The notes below the pieces were generated by a model. That model was not told where the DNA came from. It worked only from the letters and a program-made list of their open reading frames with translations, and searched no databases. The position numbers and the translations under genes were made by a program. A stretch of DNA of 11,830 bases from Candidatus Latescibacterota bacterium. Lineage in GTDB: Bacteria; Latescibacterota; UBA2968; UBA8231. Position 1 is the stretch's first letter, and each line of letters opens with the position of its first letter. The DNA lies in NCBI GenBank assembly GCA_022826515.1, contig JAJDUT010000085.1, positions 1-11,830 on the forward strand, in the 5' to 3' direction. Shown piece by piece: positions 5,124 through 10,523 of the stretch.

Positions 5124-5897
5124 TCAGCCAGCACCTCCCCGCAACTTCTTGAGTTCGTCGCGCAACAGAGCGGCTTTTTCAAAGTCTTCGCTATCAACCG
5201 CTTCTTGTAGCCAGCGCTCTAACTGCTCTTGTTGGCTCAGCGGCTTCTTCTGCAAAATTTCCTGCTCTAACTCATCGAGCGCGGCTTCTGAACGCTCGCG
5301 CTCGATGAAAAACTCCTCGGCCTCTACCTCGGGCCACGTGCCAATCCGCGCACGAGTCCGCTGCACGATCGCCAATGCACCGTCGTAGTCCTCGTCGCCA
5401 ATGGAGATCATGGCCCGGGCCACGCCGTTGATGCGCAAGATATAAGGCCACCATCTCTCCAAGTTGTCGCGGTCCTCTTCGCTTTCGGCATAGCGGTTGA
5501 CAAAGCGAAAAAGGGCCATATTGCGCTCGGTGTCGCGCACGACTCGCCGGTAGTCGTGCAGTTGGATCAGAAAGGCGTAGCGCTTGTACAAGCGGCTCCC
5601 CTCGTCGAAAAGCTCGCGGCAAGCCGCTTCATTGAGCGCAAAGCCCTCGTCGCTGGCCCCGTACTCGCGACGGTATTTTTCCAATTCGCCCTGATAGTAA
5701 TCGAGGGCAAAGTCCTGCCCGTGAGGCCGACGGCCATCGGGCCGACCATCGAGATTGAGCTGCAAAATGCCCTGAAAGGCCCCTTGATCGACCCGGATCT
5801 GGATCTTCGCAACCCCGTCCTTTCCCGATATTTTCCGCACATTCGCCTCTGGGTCGAAGGACCATTCATTTAATAGGTCGGTCATATCTCGACTCAT
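5124..5897 (-). CDS. UVR (UvrB/UvrC) motif-containing protein of unknown function
   Basis: A 257-residue soluble protein. The last 38 residues hold a clear UVR motif (LSQQEQLERWLQEAV, then EDFEKAALLRDELKKL), a helical hairpin that mediates protein-protein contacts in UvrB, UvrC and the Clp adaptor McsA. The rest is largely charged and helical, with a WWPYILRINGVARAMI segment near the middle and no metal-binding cysteine pairs, so it is not McsA-like. I do not recognise its N-terminal domain; similar UVR-tailed proteins of unknown role occur in several phyla. The frame could extend to a TTG at 5912, but the ATG at 5897 has GAGG five bases upstream and is preferred. It has its own sigma-70 promoter (5979-5951) and is single-gene by context. 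Confidence 0.8.
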   Translation of the reverse strand: MSRDMTDLLNEWSFDPEANVRKISGKDGVAKIQIRVDQGAFQGILQLNLDGRPDGRRPHGQDFALDYYQGELEKYRREYGASDEGFALNEAACRELFDEGSRLYKRYAFLIQLHDYRRVVRDTERNMALFRFVNRYAESEEDRDNLERWWPYILRINGVARAMISIGDEDYDGALAIVQRTRARIGTWPEVEAEEFFIERERSEAALDELEQEILQKKPLSQQEQLERWLQEAVDSEDFEKAALLRDELKKLRGGAG

Positions 5898-5950
5898 GCC
5901 AACCTCGCACAACCGCTATGTACTGACATTGCAAAAATTCTCATCGCAAA

Positions 5951-5979
5951 ATTATAACCGAGTTGATGGGTTCCGGCAA
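5951..5979 (-). promoter_or_regulatory. Sigma-70 promoter of the UVR-motif gene
   Basis: On minus, TTGCCG (5979-5974) and a perfect TATAAT (5956-5951) are separated by exactly 17 bases. Start of transcription would be near 5944, about 47 bases before the ATG at 5897. A direct repeat, GCAAAAATT (5931-5939) and GCAAAATT (5946-5953) on plus, spans the -10 box and early transcript and could be an operator. Confidence 0.7.
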
Positions 5980-5988
5980 TGACCTTCC

Positions 5989-6029
5989 CGCAGGCTAGGA
6001 GCCGGGGTCTCGCTGGCTTCTAGCCTGCG
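5989..6029. repeat. Long perfect-stem palindrome in the divergent intergenic region
   Basis: CGCAGGCTAG (5989-5998) pairs perfectly with CTAGCCTGCG (6020-6029). After a G-T wobble, AGCC/GGCT extends the stem to about 15 bp around an 11-base loop. No U-run follows on either strand. It resembles dispersed REP-like intergenic palindromes. It lies just upstream of the divergent UVR-gene promoter and of the likely activator promoter. Confidence 0.6.
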
Positions 6030-6042
6030 ATGGCATAGTTTA

Positions 6043-6057
6043 TGCTACAATAATGTA
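6043..6057 (+). promoter_or_regulatory. Likely extended -10 promoter of the NifA-type activator, overlapped by operator 1
   Basis: TGCTACAAT (6043-6051) fits an extended -10 box, with no good -35. The dyad TACAATAATGTA (6046-6057), an ACA-N4-TGT site, lies directly on it. Occupancy would block polymerase, suggesting negative autoregulation. Transcription would start near 6058, giving a leader of about 170 bases. Confidence 0.45.
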
Positions 6058-6086
6058 CGACGCATTCTCGACACTTGGCTTTAATG

Positions 6087-6103
6087 ACGCCCTCTTAGGG
6101 CGT
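6087..6103. other. Small GC-rich hairpin in the activator leader
   Basis: ACGCCC (6087-6092) and GGGCGT (6098-6103) form a perfect 6-bp stem with a TCTTA loop. No U-run follows. If transcription begins near 6058, this would be an RNA hairpin in the 5' leader of the activator gene. Confidence 0.4.
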
Positions 6104-6164
6104 ATGCCACTGTATTTCTAGTCGATTTTCCGTTTTAACCACGAACATGTGGCCTTTTGATATT

Positions 6165-6206
6165 TACAAAAATGTTATTTTTACCCATACTAATGACAAA
6201 AATGTC
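6165..6206. promoter_or_regulatory. Paired ACA-N4-TGT operators 2 and 3 before the activator gene
   Basis: TACAAAAATGTT (6165-6176) and GACAAAAATGTC (6195-6206) share the core ACAAAAATGT and are offset by exactly 30 bases, close to three helical turns, so both would face the same side of DNA. The second is a perfect 4-bp-arm dyad lying 20 bases before the ATG at 6227. They match operator 1 (6046-6057) and the amtB upstream site (7782-7793). Confidence 0.6.
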
Positions 6207-6215
6207 GTAAAAATA
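6176..6215 (+). promoter_or_regulatory. Inverted repeat that could mask the activator's ribosome binding site
   Basis: TATTTTTAC (6176-6184) and GTAAAAATA (6207-6215) are perfect 9-base complements enclosing the GACA/TGTC dyad. The 3' arm touches the AGGA ribosome binding site (6215-6218). In RNA this would be a weak AU-rich hairpin abutting the initiation region. Confidence 0.35.
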
Positions 6216-6226
6216 GGATGATTCAC

Positions 6227-7771
6227 ATGTCCACCTTACCGACCGCCAGTGCCCAACAACAAATCTCCATCCTACACGAAATCGGGCAAATACTAGGCTC
6301 GACGACCAAGTTTGAGGAGGCGCTCAACGTCATCCTCAAGCTCATGTGCGACCAACTCGACATGAGTTTGGGGACGGTCAGCCTCTTGAGCCAAGAAGCC
6401 TCCGAAGTCTCCATCGACGTAGCCTATGGACTCTCGCAATCGGAAATCAAGCGCGGCCGCTACGACATCGGGGAAGGCATCACCGGCAAGGTCGTGGAAT
6501 CGGGCAAACCCGTGATCGTGCCGCGCATCAGCAGCGAGCCGCTCTTCCTCAACCGCACCGGCGCTCGCGGCAGTTCGGCCAAGAACCAGACCTCGTTCAT
6601 TTGCGTGCCCATCCTCCAGCAGCAGCAGGTAGTAGGCACCATTAGCGTCGATATCCCTTATAAAGACAACGAAAGCCTGCAAGATACCGTGCGCCTGCTG
6701 TCGATCATATCCGTCATGATTGGCCAATCGGCCGCCGCCCGCCAACGCGCCCGCGCCGAGCAAACCCAGCTTCTCGACGAAAACTTGCGTCTGCAAAACG
6801 AGCTCCGCGAGCGCTTCCACCCCGCCAACCTCATCGGTAACTCCCGCCCCATGCAGGAGGTTTGCCAGCTCATAGGCCAAGTGGCTCCCCGCGACGCCAC
6901 GGTCCTGTTGCGCGGTGCCAGCGGCACGGGGAAGGAACTAGCCGCAGATGCCATACATTACAACAGCTTACGCGCCGACAAACCCTTTGTCAAAGTGCAC
7001 GTCGCCGCCCTGCCAGAAACCTTGGTCGAATCCGAACTATTCGGCCACGAGCGCGGCGCTTACACCGGGGCTTCGACGAGCAAAGCAGGCCGATTTGAAC
7101 GAGCGCGCGGCGGGACGATTTTCCTCGACGAAATCGGCGAACTCAGCCTAGGTGCGCAGGTCAAACTGCTCCGCGTGCTGCAAAATCGCGAAGTCGAGCG
7201 CCTCGGCGGTCGCGGCCCGGTGCCGATTGATGTTCGCGTCGTCGCGGCGACCCACATAGATCTGGAAAAAGCCATCGCCGAGGGGACTTTCCGCGAGGAT
7301 CTCTTCTACCGACTCAACGTCTTTCCCATCTTCATTCCACCCTTGCGCGAGCGCAAATCCGACATTCTCCAGCTCGCCGACCACTTCCTCGAAAAGTACT
7401 CTCACCAGCTCGGCGTGGAGATGCACCGCATTTCTACGCCCGCTATTGAAATGATGACCAGTTACCACTGGCCGGGCAACGTGCGCGAGTTGGAAAACTG
7501 CATTGAACGGGCGATCATCCTCAGCAACGACGGCGTCATCCACGGCCACCATCTACCCCCCTCCCTGCAAACGGCTGACGCCACCGGCACCCCGGTCACC
7601 GGTTCGTTTAAGACGATGATGCGGGCCTATGAACGAGAAATCATCATCGAAGCCCTCAAAAACGCCCGCGGCAATATGGCCAAGGCCGCCCGCACCCTCG
7701 GCACTACGACCCGAATTTTCTCTTATCGCATCGAGAAACTAGACATCTGCCCAAAAAACTACAAGAAGTAG
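6227..7771 (+). CDS. NifA-type sigma-54-dependent transcriptional activator (GAF, AAA+, Fis HTH)
   Basis: A 514-residue enhancer-binding protein without a receiver. The N-terminal GAF domain (about 20-170) resembles that of NifA, where it senses nitrogen status, often through PII. The AAA+ domain has Walker A GASGTGKE (230-237), Walker B TIFLDEIGE (D301, E302), VRVVAATHIDLEKA as sensor I and WPGNVRELENC. The sigma-54 loop reads GAYTGA (277-282) instead of GAFTGA. The C-terminal HTH, GNMAKAARTLGTTTRIFSYRI, and the DICPKNYKK tail resemble NifA of delta-proteobacteria type. The frame opens at 6218, but ATG 6227 is preferred: AGGA lies eight bases upstream, whereas 6218 abuts its own AGG. It precedes amtB-glnK-porin-glnA and is flanked by shared operators, so control of that cluster and of itself is likely. 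No nif genes are in view, so nifA is not claimed. Confidence 0.9.
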   Translation: MSTLPTASAQQQISILHEIGQILGSTTKFEEALNVILKLMCDQLDMSLGTVSLLSQEASEVSIDVAYGLSQSEIKRGRYDIGEGITGKVVESGKPVIVPRISSEPLFLNRTGARGSSAKNQTSFICVPILQQQQVVGTISVDIPYKDNESLQDTVRLLSIISVMIGQSAAARQRARAEQTQLLDENLRLQNELRERFHPANLIGNSRPMQEVCQLIGQVAPRDATVLLRGASGTGKELAADAIHYNSLRADKPFVKVHVAALPETLVESELFGHERGAYTGASTSKAGRFERARGGTIFLDEIGELSLGAQVKLLRVLQNREVERLGGRGPVPIDVRVVAATHIDLEKAIAEGTFREDLFYRLNVFPIFIPPLRERKSDILQLADHFLEKYSHQLGVEMHRISTPAIEMMTSYHWPGNVRELENCIERAIILSNDGVIHGHHLPPSLQTADATGTPVTGSFKTMMRAYEREIIIEALKNARGNMAKAARTLGTTTRIFSYRIEKLDICPKNYKK

Positions 7772-7778
7772 CTATATA

Positions 7779-7823
7779 AACTACAAAATTGTAATTTTTT
7801 GAGACTATTTCAATTTTGTAGTT
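7779..7823. promoter_or_regulatory. Enhancer-like inverted repeat upstream of the amtB sigma-54 promoter
   Basis: AACTACAAAATTG (7779-7791) and CAATTTTGTAGTT (7811-7823) are perfect 13-bp inverted repeats with a 19-base spacer. The first contains TACAAAATTGTA (7782-7793), an ACA-N4-TGT dyad as found before the activator gene; the second differs from it at one core base. They lie roughly 95-135 bases upstream of the -24 box, the usual enhancer distance. A weaker copy, CTACAATTCTGAAG, lies at 7883-7896. Being AT-rich, the repeat could alternatively act as a weak terminator of the activator gene. Confidence 0.6.
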
Positions 7824-7915
7824 ATGCCGGCCTCGTTCCTCTCTTTATTGTTATTTTTTATAACTCCCTAATTTACAATAAGCTACAATTCTGAAGTGTC
7901 TGCGCCCAATCCGCT

Positions 7916-7931
7916 TGGCACGTTTCTTGCA
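7916..7931 (+). promoter_or_regulatory. Consensus sigma-54 promoter of the amtB cluster
   Basis: TGGCACG (7916-7922), TTTC, TTGCA (7927-7931) is a full match to TGGCACG-N4-TTGCW. The predicted start is near 7942, leaving about 60 bases of leader to the preferred amtB ATG at 8005. It should drive amtB-glnK and, by readthrough, the porin gene and glnA. Confidence 0.92.
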
Positions 7932-8004
7932 TTATAGTTGACGTTCGCATCCACGAGGTGTCGATCGGATGCCTCCTCATATCATACAAGGGAAGGGATT
8001 GCCC

Positions 8005-9351
8005 ATGTCTGTTTTTCGCAACCGTCCTTCGCTCTTATGGATCAGTGCCGGGGTCCTCGGAGCGACTACACAGGCTTCAGCGGGGGATTTCACAACCGTG
8101 GAAGCCTTCCAAGCCATGCCCTTGGCCTATCCCAAATTCATGGTAGATAACCTGTGGATTCTCATCGCCGCAGCCTTGGTCTTCGTCATGCACTTGGGCT
8201 TTGCCACGCTCGAATCCGGCCTGACCCGGCAGAAGAACACGGTCAACATCCTCTTCAAGAACCTCTTTATTATATCGGCCGGTATCCTCACCTATGCCTT
8301 GTGTGGCTTCAACATCATGTATCCGGGCGATGATTGGCTCATCGCCGATGTGTTGGCCCTCAAGGGCTGGATCGGCTTTGACGACGATGTGGCCAACCTG
8401 ACCAATCAGTACGCCGATTACACCTATTGGTCGGACTTCATCTTCCAAGCCATGTTCGCCGCCACTGCCGCCACCATCGTCTCCGGTGCCGTCGCCGAGC
8501 GCGTCAAGCTGTCGGGCTTCATGCTCTACGCCGCGATCTTGGTGGCCTTTGGCTACACCATCGCCGGCTCCTGGAAGTGGGGTGCCGGCTGGCTCGATGA
8601 CCTCGGTTTCTACGACTTCGCAGGCTCGTCGGTCGTCCACGCTTTTGGCGGCTTCTCAGCGCTTGCCGCAGTCATAGTGCTGGGGGCGCGCAAGGGCAAG
8701 TACCACAACGGAGAAATCAGGCCGATCCTCGGGCACAGCATGCCGCTATCGACGATCGGCGTCTTCCTGCTGTGGCTCGGCTGGTTCGGCTTCAACGGCG
8801 GCTCGGTGCTCAGCGCCGACCCCGCGGCTGTGTCGCTGGTCTTCGTCACCACCACCCTCGCCGCCGCGGCTGGCTGCATGGCCTCGATTTTCACCTCTTA
8901 TATCTATCTTAAAAAGCCCGACATTACCATGGCGCTCAACGGCATTCTCGCCGGCCTCGTGGGCATCACAGCTGGGGCCGATGTGGTCACGTGGGCCGGG
9001 GCCATCTGGATTGGGCTGATCGCCGGAATCATCGTCGTCTTCTCGATTGTCTTTATCGACCGCATCAAGATCGACGATCCGGTCGGGGCCATCTCCGTCC
9101 ACGGCATCTGCGGCGTCTGGGGTACGGTCGCAGTCGGGCTGTTCAGCACCAACGCCGATCACAGCGTGGGCACTCAGCTATTGGGCACGCTGTCGTACGC
9201 CCTCTTCGCCTTTGTCTTTTCCTTTGCCCTCGCGAGCCTGGTCAAGGCGACACTCGGGTTCCGCGTCGATGAGGAGGACGAGGACGAGGGCCTCGATCTA
9301 AGCGAGCACGGCCAGCCCGCGTACGCGGATTTCCAGCACATCAACAACTAA
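8005..9351 (+). CDS. amtB: AmtB/Amt ammonium transporter
   Basis: Trimeric inner-membrane ammonium channel of the Amt/Mep/Rh family; 448 residues from ATG 8005. A probable signal peptide (MSVFRNRP, hydrophobic core, then TTQASAG) is followed by about eleven membrane segments. Family landmarks are visible: FDFAG-like YDFAGSSVVHAFGG with pore histidine H212, GWFGFNGGSV, and ISVHGICGVWGTVAVG with the second pore histidine H366. The acidic cytosolic tail (RVDEEDEDEGLDLSEHG) is the segment that binds GlnK in homologues. The frame is open to an ATG at 7969, but ATG 8005 begins the signal peptide and has AAGGGAAGGG seven bases upstream. It is the first gene after a consensus sigma-54 promoter and is followed 16 bases later by glnK, so nitrogen control is expected. 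Confidence 0.96.
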   Translation: MSVFRNRPSLLWISAGVLGATTQASAGDFTTVEAFQAMPLAYPKFMVDNLWILIAAALVFVMHLGFATLESGLTRQKNTVNILFKNLFIISAGILTYALCGFNIMYPGDDWLIADVLALKGWIGFDDDVANLTNQYADYTYWSDFIFQAMFAATAATIVSGAVAERVKLSGFMLYAAILVAFGYTIAGSWKWGAGWLDDLGFYDFAGSSVVHAFGGFSALAAVIVLGARKGKYHNGEIRPILGHSMPLSTIGVFLLWLGWFGFNGGSVLSADPAAVSLVFVTTTLAAAAGCMASIFTSYIYLKKPDITMALNGILAGLVGITAGADVVTWAGAIWIGLIAGIIVVFSIVFIDRIKIDDPVGAISVHGICGVWGTVAVGLFSTNADHSVGTQLLGTLSYALFAFVFSFALASLVKATLGFRVDEEDEDEGLDLSEHGQPAYADFQHINN

Positions 9352-9367
9352 GCGAGGGGAACCAACC

Positions 9368-9706
9368 ATGTATAAAATTGAAGCATTCCTCCGGCCATCG
9401 GCCCTTGAGGCCGTGCAGAAGGCCCTCGGCGAACGGGGCATCGCCGGCATGTCCGTAACCGAAGTGCGGGGCTTTGGCCGCCAGCGCGGCCACCGCGAGG
9501 TCTATCGCGGTGCCGAGTACCGCATTGATTTCGTCCCCAAGATCAAAATCGAGGTCATCGTCAAGGACGCCGACCACGAGCAGGCGATCAACACCATCGT
9601 CGAGGCGGCCAAGTCCGGCAAAGTCGGCGACGGCAAGGTATTTGCCTCGCCAATCCAAGAAGCTGTGCGCATCCGCACCGGCGAAACGGGCGAAAGCGCC
9701 CTTTAA
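9368..9706 (+). CDS. glnK: PII nitrogen regulatory protein GlnK/GlnB
   Basis: A 112-residue PII protein, the normal length. It senses 2-oxoglutarate and ATP/ADP, and in homologues blocks AmtB and modulates nitrogen regulators and adenylyltransferase. Residues match the family closely: IEAFLRPSALEAV, VTEVRGFGRQRGH, the T-loop EVYRGAEY with uridylylatable Tyr51 (and Tyr46), the B-loop region GKVGDGKVF, and C-terminal IRTGETGE. It follows amtB by 16 bases with GAGGGG as ribosome binding site, the classical amtB-glnK pair. A uridylyltransferase (GlnD) is not in view, but the conserved Tyr51 makes modification possible. The gene ends at a GC-rich hairpin. Linkage to amtB favours glnK over glnB. 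Confidence 0.95.
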   Translation: MYKIEAFLRPSALEAVQKALGERGIAGMSVTEVRGFGRQRGHREVYRGAEYRIDFVPKIKIEVIVKDADHEQAINTIVEAAKSGKVGDGKVFASPIQEAVRIRTGETGESAL

Positions 9707-9713
9707 TAGCCAA

Positions 9714-9734
9714 GGGGCCGGTGCAGCCGGCCCC
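9714..9734 (+). terminator. GC-rich hairpin between glnK and the porin gene (partial terminator)
   Basis: GGGGCCGG (9714-9721) and CCGGCCCC (9727-9734) form a perfect 8-bp stem with a TGCAG loop, followed by ATCTTTC. The U-tract is short, so partial termination or 3'-end protection of the amtB-glnK message is more likely than a full stop. Confidence 0.55.
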
Positions 9735-9767
9735 ATCTTTCACCTCAACCCACCTAAGGAGCAATCG

Positions 9768-10415
9768 ATGAAACGCTTGCTTTTTGCTGCACCTCTTCTC
9801 TTTGCACTGACCTTATCCGCCGTTCCGGCTGATGCCGGGGTTGGTTTTGGTGCCGACGTAGTCAACCGCTACGTGTGGCGCGGCACCGACTTTGGCAATG
9901 CCGTCAGCATCCAGCCGGGCATGTCCATCAGCCACGGCAACATCGAAATCGGCGCTTGGTCCTCATGGGCGATCTCCGACGGAGGTGCCAACGAGAACGA
10001 CCTCTACGTCAGCTTCTCGTCCGGCCCCATCGGCATCACCCTGACCGATTACTACTTCCCGGGCCTGACCGAAGACGACGAGTTCTTCAGCTACAGCGAC
10101 GAAGACGCAGTACACATTCTCGAAATCAGCGCATCCCTCGCCCCCGATGGCGTGCCCCTGAGCGCCCTAGTCGCGTACAATGTATCCGGCGACGCCGACG
10201 ATTCGTTCTGGGCGGAAGCGACCTACGACTTGGGCGAGATGGAAGAAACCGCCGTCAGCGTCACCGTTGGCTTCGGCAACGGGTTTTACACCACTACGAC
10301 CGATCCGGCCTTGGTCAGCGTCGGTCTCAATATGGGCAAAGGCGATTACTTCGCCTCGTACATCCTCAACCCAGACAAAGAAAGCACCTTCCTCGTCTTT
10401 GGCAGGAGCTTCTAA
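9768..10415 (+). CDS. Putative outer-membrane porin, Gcw_chp/TorF-like, linked to amtB-glnK
   Basis: A 215-residue secreted protein. The signal peptide is clear: MKRLLF, a hydrophobic core, and a likely cleavage after VPADA (about residue 23). The mature part alternates short hydrophobic/aromatic strands and polar turns, ends in phenylalanine (FGRSF) as outer-membrane barrels do, and begins VGFGADVVNRYVWRGTDFG. The 'Y-VWRG' element plus strands such as IEIGAWSSWA resemble the Gcw_chp (TIGR02001) family, also called TorF-type putative porins, which I recall as frequent neighbours of amt/glnK. ATG 9768 has AAGGAG six bases upstream; the frame stays open further upstream only as a shadow across glnK. 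Its place between glnK and glnA suggests nitrogen-compound passage across the outer membrane, which is inference. Confidence 0.75.
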   Translation: MKRLLFAAPLLFALTLSAVPADAGVGFGADVVNRYVWRGTDFGNAVSIQPGMSISHGNIEIGAWSSWAISDGGANENDLYVSFSSGPIGITLTDYYFPGLTEDDEFFSYSDEDAVHILEISASLAPDGVPLSALVAYNVSGDADDSFWAEATYDLGEMEETAVSVTVGFGNGFYTTTTDPALVSVGLNMGKGDYFASYILNPDKESTFLVFGRSF

Positions 10416-10418
10416 ACC

Positions 10419-10482
10419 CTGGTCTGCATTCCAACCGGAACCTAGACCAGAAGCAGGGGGCGCGCGTGCGGGGCGTGCGCCC
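10419..10482 (+). promoter_or_regulatory. Two consecutive hairpins in the porin-glnA spacer
   Basis: Hairpin A has CTGGTCT (10419-10425) / AGACCAG (10444-10450) with an inner TTCC/GGAA stem (10429-10440). Hairpin B has GGGCGCGCG (10458-10466) / CGTGCGCCC (10474-10482), nine pairs with one G-U, and a 7-base loop. Neither is followed by a U-run. They may act as processing sites, stabilisers or an attenuator setting glnA level relative to the genes upstream. I see no match to the known glutamine riboswitch. Confidence 0.5.
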
Positions 10483-10523
10483 TCTGATCCCATATCAACC
10501 ACTACTTTGAGAAAGGAATAGTC

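Noticed and set aside
5898..5912. TTG start for the UVR-motif protein
   Set aside because: ATG 5897 with GAGG five bases upstream is better; the TTG has no comparable signal.
6076..6090. Second sigma-54-like element (TGG...GC with correct spacing) before the activator gene
   Set aside because: The -12 half reads ACGC instead of TTGC and the -24 half lacks the CA, so it matches little beyond GG and GC.
7969..8004. Twelve-codon N-terminal extension of amtB from ATG 7969
   Set aside because: ATG 8005 has a better ribosome binding site and starts directly with a signal peptide; the extension would bury that signal.
9474..9767. Upstream extension of the porin frame to an ATG inside glnK
   Set aside because: The extension is serine/arginine-rich shadow sequence of glnK in another frame. 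ATG 9768 has an ideal AAGGAG and begins a signal peptide.
10416..10523. Glutamine (glnA) riboswitch ahead of glnA
   Set aside because: The spacer has hairpins, but I do not see the conserved sequence core of the known glnA riboswitch.
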